NCBI GenBank assembly: GCA_049644865.1
Contig: JBARSV010000007.1
Location: forward strand, 1-54,476
DNA from: JAPUDQ01 sp049644865
Lineage (GTDB): Bacteria > Patescibacteriota > Saccharimonadia > Saccharimonadales > Saccharimonadaceae
Length of the DNA stretch: 54,476 nucleotides
Direction: 5' to 3'
Both the position numbers and the translations under genes were made by a program. The notes below the pieces were generated by a model, which was given only the letters and a program-made list of their open reading frames with translations, had not been told where the DNA came from and did not search any database. Below are positions 33,470-42,390 of this stretch, piece after piece; the first letter of the stretch is position 1, and every line of letters begins with the position of its first letter.

Positions 33470-34630
33470 CTATTGTCGTTTGAATTTTGCGTTGTCATTG
33501 GCAACAACATAGGACACACAAGCACCTTGATTTTTGAATGGCTTATTGTCGGTTGTGAAGAGTAATTTCCACCCATCATTCTTACATTGTTCTTTGGTAG
33601 TAGGTGCAGGTGTTTGATCATACGTAATGGCACAAGAATCTGACCAACCAGAAAAGTTTCCTGCTGCGTCATATGCGCGAACTCGATACGTGTAAGTTCC
33701 TTCACCTTCTGTAAATGCACGGCTATATGAAGTACCACTCACATTCGTTGTCCATGCTGATTCCCATGTTGTACGCAGCGGAGTCATCACCTGGTACTCA
33801 TATCCTGCAACAGCCGTATCATCTGTTGATGCAGCCCATGTTGCAGTAATAGCGTAACTACTTGTTGTTCCACCACACATGGTTGCGGGATTTGCCCAGC
33901 CTAGCATAGCCGGTACTATTGGCGCCTGTGTATCAGGACTCGTTAACTCAAAGTTGTAAGTAGTATCGTTAATAGTCACATTGTCAACGTTCACGACAAA
34001 GTTGGGATTATATGTGCCAATATACACTGCAACTTCTACGACCTTCGCAGTGGGATTGTTAGTTTTTATCTCATCCCATGTATAAAATGGTGCACCTCCT
34101 CCAGCATCCCAAAACTTGCCCGACAATACATTCCATGTCTGCCATTCGTTGAGAATTACAGGTGCAGGACCGGGTGATAAGTCATTCTGCCAATAAGGCT
34201 CGTAGACATAGTAATTATCAACGCTACCGTTATTGTCAGTATCTAAGCCAATTGCAAAACTTGCGCTTGCATAGTCTGGCCCACCTAAAGTCTTAGACAT
34301 ATATGACAAGTTTTGAACTTGATCATAGGTTAGATCGACTGATTTCATTATTTGAGCATATGCGTCGATGGTGTCGGGGTCTGATAATTGATATGCCGCA
34401 TCTCCAGGCGCAGTAGTGTCTGAAACAATCGTAGCAGACCCACCGTCTCCAGCGTCTACAGTCCATCCCGATGGATTCGTTGGGCTAACAATTATTTCAG
34501 AAGCTGCGTAAGTTGCGCGTACCAACGAAAACGCCCCGACAGCTGCGACTGCCAGAGCGGAAAATCCGATAAACATTTTTTTGCCCCAACTCGCATCGAG
34601 CGAAAGAGCCTCACTATAGTGATATCTCAT
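33470..34630 (-). CDS. Secreted protein with fibronectin-type domain and C-terminal Cys module
   Basis: A signal segment (FIGFSALAVAAVGAFSLVRATYA) leads to a jelly-roll-like domain (GWTVDAGDGGSATIVSD...), then a fibronectin III-like domain (ITATWAASTDDTAVAGYEYQV ... YRVRAYDAAGNFSGWSDSC). The end KEQCKNDGWKLLF...FKNQGACVSYV is a recurrent cysteine module on secreted proteins of many Gram-positive-type bacteria. ATG 34630 has GGAGG 5 nt upstream; the GTG six bases earlier would overlap the SD. Confidence 0.8.
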   Translation of the reverse strand: MRYHYSEALSLDASWGKKMFIGFSALAVAAVGAFSLVRATYAASEIIVSPTNPSGWTVDAGDGGSATIVSDTTAPGDAAYQLSDPDTIDAYAQIMKSVDLTYDQVQNLSYMSKTLGGPDYASASFAIGLDTDNNGSVDNYYVYEPYWQNDLSPGPAPVILNEWQTWNVLSGKFWDAGGGAPFYTWDEIKTNNPTAKVVEVAVYIGTYNPNFVVNVDNVTINDTTYNFELTSPDTQAPIVPAMLGWANPATMCGGTTSSYAITATWAASTDDTAVAGYEYQVMTPLRTTWESAWTTNVSGTSYSRAFTEGEGTYTYRVRAYDAAGNFSGWSDSCAITYDQTPAPTTKEQCKNDGWKLLFTTDNKPFKNQGACVSYVVANDNAKFKRQ

Positions 34631-34766
34631 TGGCACCTCCTTTTATCCCCGTGAATTTTTCACGGACGATTATCGTCATTGTACCACTAGCGTTTTGTTT
34701 CATGATTGTTTCACTGGGGTATAGGGGGTATTGACAAAATATAGAGAATTTATGATCAACAGTTAT

Positions 34767-35060
34767 CTACTGTATCTTGGCCTCGAGTTCGGCAGTGCGG
34801 CTAGCTATAAGAGCGGCTTCAGCCGCCAGACGCATGCGCTCGCGTTCTTCCTCTTCACGTTCGCGTTGCTCAAACTCTAAAGCTTGTTCAGATAACCGAG
34901 CAGCCTCCTCGCTCTTCTTGCGGTAATCTTCTTGCCAAAACGCAATATCTTGTGCCAATTTATCGGCCTGCGCCTGTAGGCCGCTAATCTTGTACATAGT
35001 AGCTTCGGCCTCTTTTTGCTTGTAATCCGCCTCGCTGTGTAATTTCTCGGATTGCTTCAT
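34767..35060 (-). CDS. Coiled-coil protein of unknown function
   Basis: 97 residues, almost wholly charged heptads (EKLHSEADYKQKEAEATMYK, EREEEERERMRLAAEAAL), predicting one long coiled coil. No signal or membrane segment. TAGACT ends 7 nt before the ATG, like other leaderless starts. Confidence 0.6.
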   Translation of the reverse strand: MKQSEKLHSEADYKQKEAEATMYKISGLQAQADKLAQDIAFWQEDYRKKSEEAARLSEQALEFEQREREEEERERMRLAAEAALIASRTAELEAKIQ

Positions 35061-35120
35061 AAGTACCAGTCTAGATAAACTCGATCGTTGAAACTGTTAA
35101 TCAGCTCACACTCCGCGTAT

Positions 35121-35456
35121 TTCTCGCAATTTAGCTCATCGCGTGCTTAGTAGTATCAGAGTACAATAGCGGAGCGGACTTCTGCGTCGGATATCGGTGA
35201 ACTTATAGTATAATAAGCGTTGCGTTACCGAATACGACTCTTTAGCTCCTGCGTGAAACGTAAATATGCGTAGAGAGAGGCCTTGGCCTCTGCGTCGGTT
35301 ATCAGTGAACTTTATAGTATAATATTGACAGCGTAAACCATCACGGCTCTTTAGCTCATCGTCTGCGTAGCAGCATTCGTAGACAATCGTAGAGCAGAGC
35401 CTCTGCGTCGGTTATCAGTGAACTTTATAGTATAATTGTTGTTGACTTAACCATAC
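35121..35456 (+). pseudogene. Three tandem truncated tRNA-Phe units, each with its own promoter
   Basis: Three times the sequence repeats a tRNA-Phe 5' part (TTTAGCTC; full GGCTCTTTAGCTC at 35345), an altered D-loop, a piece of anticodon stem and then GCGTCGGTTATCAGTGAAC-TTTATAGTATAAT. The -10 boxes are at 35209, 35318 and 35431, and each precedes the next tRNA 5' end by 20-22 nt. In the third unit the D-loop insert forms GTCTGCG/CGTAGAC. The 3' halves are missing. Confidence 0.75.
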
Positions 35457-35532
35457 GGCTCTTTAGCTCAGTTGGTAGAGCAGAGGCCTGAAGAGCCTTG
35501 TGTCCCCAGTTCGAGTCTGGGAGGAGCCACCA
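35457..35532 (+). tRNA. tRNA-Phe (anticodon GAA)
   Basis: GGCTCTT acceptor, D-arm GCTCAGTTGGTAGAGC, anticodon stem GAGGC/GCCTT with loop CTGAAGA (GAA), T-loop TTCGAGT, CCA encoded. The -10 TATAAT (35431-35436) is the last of three repeated promoters. Confidence 0.96.
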
Positions 35533-35572
35533 AAGTAAAACACCCTAGCCCGTCTAGGGTGTTTTACTTTGG
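35530..35572 (+). terminator. Terminator of tRNA-Phe, stem includes the CCA end
   Basis: CCAAAGTAAAACACCCTAG pairs with CTAGGGTGTTTTACTTTGG; the first three bases are the CCA of the tRNA. A relic of the T-loop (GAACTGGCAGTTCG near 35597) follows. Confidence 0.85.
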
Positions 35573-35675
35573 CTTGAGCACTGCTCAAGAGACTCGAACT
35601 GGCAGTTCGGCGTAGCGAGCAAAGGAAGCCAAGAGACATCTGGGACGAACGACAAAAACTGCTATAATATTTTTC

Positions 35676-36134
35676 ATGAAGAAGCTTTTGGTTGTATTTG
35701 TCGTGATAGCGATTGCCGTGGGAGGGTATTTTTTGTTTGTTTCACGCCCCATTGCTAGCACACCCTTGCCCACCGTGAAAGCGACGATCGGCAATGCGAC
35801 ATTTACACTCTATGCTCCCCGCAACGAACGAGAGCTTGAGATTGGCCTCGCCGCCTACAAAAGCATCGAACCAGACCAGGGTATGATATTTCGCGGTATG
35901 CCTGTCGGCGTACAATCTATCTGGATGAAAGACATGAAGTTCGATATAGATGTGTTGTGGGTCAGCAAAGACAATCAGGTTGTTTATGTGGTCCAAAGTA
36001 TGTCAAGATCGAGCTACCCAAAGAAATTTCATAATCCCGTCAATGTACCCTCGGCCTATGTCATAGAATTGGCGGCGGAGGCGACCATAACGCACGGTAT
36101 TACCGTAGGTCAGACGGTTACGATCGAAAATTAG
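35676..36134 (+). CDS. DUF192 extracytoplasmic protein
   Basis: An N-terminal membrane anchor (LLVVFVVIAIAVGGYFLFV) and the DUF192 pattern: ERELEIGLAAYKSIEPDQGMIF, VQSIWMKDMKFDIDVLWVSKD, PSAYVIELAA and GITVGQTV. Function unknown. TATAAT (35663-35668) lies 7 nt before the ATG, so the transcript is leaderless. Confidence 0.92.
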   Translation: MKKLLVVFVVIAIAVGGYFLFVSRPIASTPLPTVKATIGNATFTLYAPRNERELEIGLAAYKSIEPDQGMIFRGMPVGVQSIWMKDMKFDIDVLWVSKDNQVVYVVQSMSRSSYPKKFHNPVNVPSAYVIELAAEATITHGITVGQTVTIEN

Positions 36135-36874
36135 TGAAGAATATTTTTGAGATTCGTTAGTTCACTCGGTAAGATAACGAGTGTTTTTTGACTTGGCTCG
36201 ACAGCGATCTTTTCTAGGGTCTGCAGCGTACGAATGTTTATACCACCCGGTACCTTGCTCAACATCGTCGCAGCATCTGCCACAGCGGCGGCGGCAGCTT
36301 TTTCACCCTCGGCCGTAATGATGACTGCACGGCGTTCACGCTCGGCTTCGGCTTGCTTGGCCATGGCACGTTTCATGTCTTGCGGCAACTCAATATTTTG
36401 CACCTTGACGTTTTCGACATCGATACCCCATTTGTCAGTCTCAGCATCGACAATTTGTTTGATCTGCTCGCTGATTTGCTCGCGCTTACTCAGCAGATCG
36501 TCCATATCGACATTGCCCGTGACATCACGAAGTGCAGCCTGCGCAAACTGACTGGTTGCATAGATGTAATTCGTCGTCTCAAGCACGGCCTTTGGCGCAT
36601 CGATGACGCGGAAATACACCACCGCATCGACACCGACCGTCACATTGTCTTTGGTGATAACTTCTTGCTTGGGTACATCGATCGGCGTACTGCGGACATC
36701 AACTTTGATCATCTTTTGGATAGCGGGTACCACAAAACGCAAACCCGGTTCTCGTGTACCAGTAAAACGTCCTAGTGTCAGCACTACCCCGCGTTCATAC
36801 TGATCGACGATACGTATACTGGCAATCGCCACTACCACCGCCATGAAGAGCAAAAATGCGATAACTCCGTCCAT
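36131..36874 (-). CDS. SPFH/band 7 protein (slipin)
   Basis: One N-terminal membrane segment, then the SPFH domain (YERGVVLTLGRFTGTREPGLRF, VDVRSTPIDVPKQEVITKDN) and a helical segment with EAERERRAVIITAEGEKAAA, as in stomatin-like slipins. These oligomerise in membranes and influence proteolysis and fluidity. AGGAGG precedes the ATG. It converges with the DUF192 gene with 4 nt overlap. Confidence 0.94.
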   Translation of the reverse strand: MDGVIAFLLFMAVVVAIASIRIVDQYERGVVLTLGRFTGTREPGLRFVVPAIQKMIKVDVRSTPIDVPKQEVITKDNVTVGVDAVVYFRVIDAPKAVLETTNYIYATSQFAQAALRDVTGNVDMDDLLSKREQISEQIKQIVDAETDKWGIDVENVKVQNIELPQDMKRAMAKQAEAERERRAVIITAEGEKAAAAAVADAATMLSKVPGGINIRTLQTLEKIAVEPSQKTLVILPSELTNLKNILH

Positions 36875-36920
36875 ATATCCTCCTGCTTACTGCTTACTGT
36901 TTACTGCTCCCAATTATACG

Positions 36921-37937
36921 CTACTTCTCAAGTGCGAGTGAGATCAGTTTATCGATCAGTTCTGGGTATTTTATGCCCTGTTCATGCCACAACTTGGGAT
37001 ACATACTGATATTTGTAAAGCCAGGGATACTATTGATCTCATTGAGATACATATGGTTGTGTGGATCGACGAAAAAATCAACCCGTGCCATACCTCGACA
37101 CCCGGTTGCTCGATATGCATCCAAAGCATATTGCTGCATTGTAACGGTCATTTCAGATGGCAAATCAGCCGGTATACTACTACGTGATGTACTCGTACTG
37201 CTGTATTTGTCTTCATAACTATAAAATTCATCACCCGGATGTATCTCACCCGCCTCACTTACGATCGGTTCATTGTTGCCAAGTACTGCCAGCTCGATTT
37301 CCCGAGCAGAGATAGCCTGCTCGATCAGCACAACATTGTCATGCTCGGCCGCAGCCCATAAGGCACTACTGAGACCGGCTGCCGATGTCACTTTGCTCAC
37401 GCCCACCGACGAACCGGCACGTGATGGCTTGACGAACAAGACCCCACCAAGTTCATGCACAAGTTCGTCATGTGTAGGTTTAGTATCACTGGCATGCCAA
37501 ACTCGCCACGGGACGACAGGTATGCCGGCATCGCGCAATAGTCGCTTTGTCATATCTTTGTCCATTGTGACTGCGGCTCCAATGATATTTGGGCCAACGC
37601 ACGGAAGATGAAGTAACTCACACAGTCCTTGCACCGTCCCGTCCTCGCCATACGTACCATGAAGTATCGGCAGTACAACATCGGGTCGTATCACGTTGTT
37701 CCCTGGTATCGCGATAAATTGCCTCTGGCCTAGCGCCGGAAATAGTTGCGGCTGCGAGATATGCGAGCCGTCAATACTATTGGTCAGCCACCACTTGCCG
37801 TGTCGGTCGATGTAGCACAACTGTACATTGTACTTGTCGTTATCGAGTGCGGCATAGACATTGCGCGCGCTTTTGAGCGATACGTCATGCTCTGATGACT
37901 CACCACCGTAGACAAGCAACACGGTTAGTTTACTCAT
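36921..37937 (-). CDS. ddl: D-alanine-D-alanine ligase
   Basis: The ATP-grasp pattern is complete: LVYGGESSEHDVSLKSA, LPILHGTYGEDGTVQG, DKDMTKRLLRDAGIPV, FVKPSRAGSSVGVSKV and GMARVDFFVD...LNEINSIPGFT. It joins two D-Ala for peptidoglycan precursors. It is transcribed divergently from rarA, from a shared palindromic -10 and apparently without a leader. Confidence 0.96.
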   Translation of the reverse strand: MSKLTVLLVYGGESSEHDVSLKSARNVYAALDNDKYNVQLCYIDRHGKWWLTNSIDGSHISQPQLFPALGQRQFIAIPGNNVIRPDVVLPILHGTYGEDGTVQGLCELLHLPCVGPNIIGAAVTMDKDMTKRLLRDAGIPVVPWRVWHASDTKPTHDELVHELGGVLFVKPSRAGSSVGVSKVTSAAGLSSALWAAAEHDNVVLIEQAISAREIELAVLGNNEPIVSEAGEIHPGDEFYSYEDKYSSTSTSRSSIPADLPSEMTVTMQQYALDAYRATGCRGMARVDFFVDPHNHMYLNEINSIPGFTNISMYPKLWHEQGIKYPELIDKLISLALEK

Positions 37938-37960
37938 ACCTACAGTATACTATAGGTATG
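37935..37960. promoter_or_regulatory. Shared palindromic -10 for divergent leaderless ddl and rarA
   Basis: CAT-ACCTAC-AGTATACT-ATAGGT-ATG: AGTATACT provides TATACT on both strands (37946-37951 plus; 37944-37949 minus). Each start codon lies 6 nt from its own -10. The two outer halves are also near-palindromic (ACCTAC/ATAGGT). Confidence 0.75.
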
Positions 37961-39292
37961 TCACGAATTCCTCTCGCTGAAAAGATGCGACCAACCACAC
38001 TTGCTGACGTGGTCGGTCAGACGCATATAGTTAGTGAGGCTGGTTTGCTCCGCCGTATCGTCGAGACAAAACAACCGGTCAGCCTAATTTTATGGGGCCC
38101 ACCCGGCACGGGTAAGACGACACTTGCTCGTATACTCGCACACGAACTCGAGGCAGAATTTGTCGAACTCAGCGCCGTGACTGCCGGCAAGAAAGATGTC
38201 ATGGCAGTCGTCGAACAAGCAAAGAAAACATGGAAAACATACCACGAGTGGAAGCGTGCCAATGGGACGGATGAGGTGCAAGGCAGTGACGATGCGCGGA
38301 CCGATCCGTACAAACGGTACGGAGAGGGAGCACAGCAGTCACTAACGCAGCAACTCGCCGTAGGTCGCGGCAGTGTCGTCAGCTCTGCTGACGAGCAGGC
38401 CGCACCGCCCAGTGGTACGATTCTGTTTGTTGATGAAATACATAGATTCAACAAAGCCCAACAAGACGCTTTCCTGCCGCATGTCGAGTCGGGCCTCATC
38501 ACTCTCATTGGTGCGACGACCGAAAACCCTAGCTTTGAGATCATTAGTCCACTCCTCAGCCGTAGCCGCGTACTAGTACTCGAACCACTCAGCAAGATGG
38601 AGATAATCTCTATCTTGAAAAAAGCCATCCGAGGCGAAAAAGCCACCAAACGAGTCAGTACAGCGGCGATCAACCTTATCGCCGAGTTGTCGGGCGGCGA
38701 TGCACGATTAGCTCTCGGTAATCTTGAGGTCGCCCTCAGTCTGGCCGACAAAGTGACGCCCGAGGTTGTCAAAACTGCCGCCCAACGCAAAGTCCCCGGC
38801 TACGACAAAAAAGGCGATATGCATTATGACGTGATCAGTGCTTTCATCAAAAGTCTGCGCGGTAGCGACGTCACGGCGTCGCTCTACTACCTATCACGTA
38901 TGATCGATGCCGGTGAAGACCCGAAATTCATTGCCCGGCGCATGGTTATATTTGCCAGCGAAGACATCGGTCTGGCTGGCAATGGTGCGCTCGCGCTCGC
39001 CGTGGCAACATTTCAAGCCGTCGAACGTATTGGACTACCCGAAGCAAATTATAACCTCTATCACTGTGCGGTTGCTCTCGCTCGCTCGTCCAAATCCCGC
39101 GAGATCACCGACCTCATGCATGACGCGAGAGCATTCGCCAACCAATACCCAGACGCACCGGTGCCACTACACCTACGCAACGCACCGACCAAACTCATGC
39201 GCGACCTCGGTTATGCCAAAGATACCGAGTGGGAAGCAGGCTTCAAACATCCTCAAGGTTTTCTGCCAGAAGAAATAGTAGGTGGTAGGTAG
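37958..39292 (+). CDS. rarA: Replication-associated recombination protein A
   Basis: The 444-residue AAA+ protein has Walker A GPPGTGKTT, Walker B LFVDEIHRFNKAQQD, sensor 1 GATTENPSFEI and the C-terminal tetramerisation part (DVTASLYYLSRMIDAGEDPKFIARR). It acts at stalled forks. The start 37958 is leaderless; an upstream ATG in the same frame overlaps ddl and lacks support. Confidence 0.96.
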   Translation: MSRIPLAEKMRPTTLADVVGQTHIVSEAGLLRRIVETKQPVSLILWGPPGTGKTTLARILAHELEAEFVELSAVTAGKKDVMAVVEQAKKTWKTYHEWKRANGTDEVQGSDDARTDPYKRYGEGAQQSLTQQLAVGRGSVVSSADEQAAPPSGTILFVDEIHRFNKAQQDAFLPHVESGLITLIGATTENPSFEIISPLLSRSRVLVLEPLSKMEIISILKKAIRGEKATKRVSTAAINLIAELSGGDARLALGNLEVALSLADKVTPEVVKTAAQRKVPGYDKKGDMHYDVISAFIKSLRGSDVTASLYYLSRMIDAGEDPKFIARRMVIFASEDIGLAGNGALALAVATFQAVERIGLPEANYNLYHCAVALARSSKSREITDLMHDARAFANQYPDAPVPLHLRNAPTKLMRDLGYAKDTEWEAGFKHPQGFLPEEIVGGR

Positions 39293-39331
39293 TAGATGGT
39301 ATATGGTAGGTGGTAGATGGTAGATGGGATT
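39281..39331. repeat. Heptamer repeat array (GGTAGGT/GGTAGAT)
   Basis: Tandem 7-nt units (GGTAGGT, AGTAGAT, GGTATAT, GGTAGAT) begin in the last codons of rarA and run into the gap before the GH13 gene. The stop TAG of rarA is itself within a unit. Confidence 0.75.
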
Positions 39332-39338
39332 TGGCAGG

Positions 39339-40940
39339 CTACAATGTCGAGCGAACGATAAGCCCTTGGTATGGCGAGAGCGTCAAAGAGTGATTGTTAT
39401 CGATAGATACCTCGTCATAGGTGTGAGTCGATCGGACAACTGTGCAGGCTTCAGGTAGCTGCACGCGCTGGTCATGGTTGTCAAAGTTGAGCAACACATA
39501 ATACCGTTCATTTTCACTACTGCGCTTGTAGGCAAAGACATAGCCATTGTTGACCTCGATGGTTTCGAACCAACCATGACGCAATGTCTCGCTATGCGAA
39601 CGAAGATCGATCAGATAGCGGTGCAAAGCCAGCATGGAATCATCATCTGCTAGCTGCGTCGCGACGTTTATTGTCGTCCGATTCGGACTCACAGGTAGCC
39701 ATGGCTTAACATCGGAAAAGCCCGCATAACGCGTGTCGTCCCACTGCACGGGCGTTCGCTCTGGGTCTCTGCCACCAAAGATACCTGTTCTGACATCGAA
39801 CTGGTCTTTAAGTTCCTCTGACGACAGCTCGACATCTTCCATACCTATTTCGTCACCGTTATAGATAAGTGGCAATCCCGGTAATGTCAGCTGAAGCATG
39901 GCGACAATCCGTGCTTGAGCCTGGCTCAGACGTGACGCAATACGCGGCTGATCATGGTTGCTAATACTCATCGCGGGGAGAGAGTTTTCGTCAAGACCGC
40001 TCAAAAAATCATGGTAGATTGTCCCAAATACCTGAGCGCTCCATGGTTGACGGAAACCTTCGAAGAAAAATGATGAGCAAACCGCAGGATCAATTGAGTA
40101 AACTTCTTGATATTGCTGCATAATGTCGCCCAACTTATCGTCAGGATAGTATTCGAAGATCATAAATTTATCGTCATATTCTTTTGCAACTGCAACCAAT
40201 TCAGTTAGACGTTCGATAAAATACGGGCCCTGTTTACATGAGCGATGTATATAGTACCCATATTCGTCGGCCTGACCATGATAGTCGGGATTACGCGGGT
40301 CGTCAGCTAGATCAGGGTCTTTCGATAATCCCCACACAGCGTCCGCCCGAAAACCATCGACACCCATATCGAACCAAAAGCGCAAGACATCTTTCATGGC
40401 GTCTCGCACTTCAGGATTTTCCCAATTGAGATCGGGCTGCTCAGGCATAAAACTATGGAGATAATACTGACCCGTTGCCTCGTCACGTGTCCAAGCTGGA
40501 CCTCCTGATTGGCTCAGCCAATTATTTGGCATACTTCCGTCTGGTTTGGCATCGCGCCAGACATACCAGTCGCGCTTAGGATTGTCACGGCTAGCGCGAG
40601 ATTCTGTAAACCATGCGTGTTGATCAGAGGTGTGATTGGGCACTATATCCATCATAACCTTGAGATCACGGGCATGGGCTTCGCGGAGCAATGTCTTAAA
40701 ATCATCGAGTGTCCCAAAGACTGGATCGATATCACAGTAGTCAGAAACATCGTAGCCATAATCCGCCATCGGTGAACGATAGATCGGCGATGTCCAAAAC
40801 GCGTCGATACCGAGAGTGGTCTTGAGATAATCAAGCTTCTCGATAATCCCGATGAGATCGCCGACACCATCATGATTTGTATCGAGGAAACTACGGGGGT
40901 ATATCTGGTAAATCGCATTGACATCACGCCAAGTTTTCAT
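39339..40940 (-). CDS. GH13 alpha-glucosidase
   Basis: The 533-residue product has all GH13 regions: DIVPNHTS, nucleophile Asp200 in GFRADAVW, acid/base Glu263 in IFEYY, Asp330 in SNHDQ, and a Ca-type loop DTNHDGVGD. The pattern matches oligo-1,6-glucosidase/trehalose-6-phosphate hydrolase enzymes; specificity is not fixed by the sequence. No signal peptide, so it works on imported sugars. TATGAT ends 6 nt before the ATG at 40940 (leaderless). Confidence 0.93.
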   Translation of the reverse strand: MKTWRDVNAIYQIYPRSFLDTNHDGVGDLIGIIEKLDYLKTTLGIDAFWTSPIYRSPMADYGYDVSDYCDIDPVFGTLDDFKTLLREAHARDLKVMMDIVPNHTSDQHAWFTESRASRDNPKRDWYVWRDAKPDGSMPNNWLSQSGGPAWTRDEATGQYYLHSFMPEQPDLNWENPEVRDAMKDVLRFWFDMGVDGFRADAVWGLSKDPDLADDPRNPDYHGQADEYGYYIHRSCKQGPYFIERLTELVAVAKEYDDKFMIFEYYPDDKLGDIMQQYQEVYSIDPAVCSSFFFEGFRQPWSAQVFGTIYHDFLSGLDENSLPAMSISNHDQPRIASRLSQAQARIVAMLQLTLPGLPLIYNGDEIGMEDVELSSEELKDQFDVRTGIFGGRDPERTPVQWDDTRYAGFSDVKPWLPVSPNRTTINVATQLADDDSMLALHRYLIDLRSHSETLRHGWFETIEVNNGYVFAYKRSSENERYYVLLNFDNHDQRVQLPEACTVVRSTHTYDEVSIDNNHSLTLSPYQGLIVRSTL

Positions 40941-41007
40941 AGGTCTATCATAACAGATTTGGCATAAGCTTTTTACAAATGCGATCAAATTTGGTGCAAT
41001 AGAGTAA

Positions 41008-41712
41008 ATGAAATACAAGCTACGCACATGGCTAAGGGTAGCGCGGGTTGTCGTCGCACTCGTTGTTATCGTCGTGGGTGTTTATCAATCTCAGCGTCTC
41101 CATCATGAGCAATCACCAAGCGTTGCTGGCCAACAAGCTCCGGTTAACAATTCTCCGGCCGCCATCGCTTTAGCACAACTCGACATCAAGGGTCGTGCTC
41201 CCAAAACTGGTTATACCCGAGCAATGTTTAGCGACGGCTGGGGCATGATCAACAACTGCGACCTACGTAATTACATATTGACTCGTGATCTCATCGACGT
41301 CGTCTTGGTCCCTCGCACCTGCAAAGTAGAGCGAGGTACGCTCATCGATCCGTACACCGCCACGACGATGCTCTTTCTGCGCGGACCAGAGACAAGCGAC
41401 GACATACAGATCGATCACGTCGTCAGCCTCAGCGATGCGTGGCAAAAAGGCGCCCAGCTCATCAGTCCTGCCGATCGCTACGCTCTGGCCAATGATCCGC
41501 TCAATCTCCTCGCCGTCCAGGGCGATGCCAACCAAGCCAAGGGAGATGGCGACGCCGCCACCTGGTTGCCGGCTAACAAATCATATCGCTGCCCGTACGT
41601 TGCCCGTCAAATCGCGGTCAAACTCAAATACACCCTCTGGGTCACTCATGCTGAATACGACGGCATGGCGAGCGTGCTGCGTGATTGCCCATCCCAGCAG
41701 CTTCCGCAATAA
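41008..41712 (+). CDS. Membrane-anchored HNH nuclease (DUF1524/GmrSD-type)
   Basis: An N-terminal membrane segment (VARVVVALVVIVVGVYQS) is followed by the His-Me finger motif IQIDHVVSLSDAWQKGA and NLLAVQGDANQAKGDGDAATWLP, as in secreted HNH nucleases of Actinobacteria. It likely degrades nucleic acid outside the membrane, a plausible nucleotide source for an organism with poor biosynthesis. One base separates its stop from that of the next, convergent gene. Confidence 0.88.
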   Translation: MKYKLRTWLRVARVVVALVVIVVGVYQSQRLHHEQSPSVAGQQAPVNNSPAAIALAQLDIKGRAPKTGYTRAMFSDGWGMINNCDLRNYILTRDLIDVVLVPRTCKVERGTLIDPYTATTMLFLRGPETSDDIQIDHVVSLSDAWQKGAQLISPADRYALANDPLNLLAVQGDANQAKGDGDAATWLPANKSYRCPYVARQIAVKLKYTLWVTHAEYDGMASVLRDCPSQQLPQ

Positions 41713-42384
41713 CTACCAGTGGATATCCTTCTCATAGAAAAAGAATTGTTTTTCCTGAGTAACGAGATGTACAATATCTTTCACTCCTGGAGATAAATCG
41801 GCATCAGATATGTCTTCAGGTGTTTTCCATTCGGGTCGTTCGAGTATAAAATCTTCTTCATGAAGTGTACCAGTAAAAACATGAGCGAAAGAATAGTTAA
41901 CTAATTCTTGCTTGATAAATGTCCGATAACCAAATAATCCGACATGCTTCAGGTTTGATGGCACACGAGAAGAATAAAACAATATATCACGCACCGCTGC
42001 AGCCTCAACTGACTCGTCCTCATAATGCATCTTGCCACCAGGCAACGCCCAGGTGCCAATATATGGTTGTTTAAATTTCTTCCACAAGACGATTTCCTCT
42101 CCGCGACGAGACACAAGCACTGTCATAATTTTGGGTTGCCAACGTGGTTCAAATACTTCCATACTGATTTGATTCACAAATCGTAGACCATACGGGCTCA
42201 ACCGATAGCCCTTGGTGGTATGATGCTCAATATATCCCTCTTTCACGAGTTGCTTGAGATGATAGTTATAGAGATTACTATCGATGTTTTTGGGTTTCAT
42301 ATCACGAAACCGCGCCCATTTGTTAAGACTCAAAACCCGCAAAATGTGTTTGCGGATAAAATGCATACCGCCGACAACTTTCAT
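41713..42384 (-). CDS. HTH-Nudix regulator with inactive-looking Nudix box
   Basis: Residues 1-75 form a winged helix (ILRVLSLNKWARFRDMKPKN, YHLKQLVKEGYIEHH), and residues 85-220 a Nudix domain. The Nudix box (GGKMHYEDESVEAAAVRDIL) keeps the first Glu but reads RDILFYS where REuxEE is needed, so catalysis is unlikely. NrtR-type regulators have such fused architecture in the reverse order. It probably senses a nucleotide ligand. TATACT ends 6 nt before the ATG, and a palindrome lies in the promoter. Confidence 0.8.
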   Translation of the reverse strand: MKVVGGMHFIRKHILRVLSLNKWARFRDMKPKNIDSNLYNYHLKQLVKEGYIEHHTTKGYRLSPYGLRFVNQISMEVFEPRWQPKIMTVLVSRRGEEIVLWKKFKQPYIGTWALPGGKMHYEDESVEAAAVRDILFYSSRVPSNLKHVGLFGYRTFIKQELVNYSFAHVFTGTLHEEDFILERPEWKTPEDISDADLSPGVKDIVHLVTQEKQFFFYEKDIHW

Positions 42385-42390
42385 ATCTTT

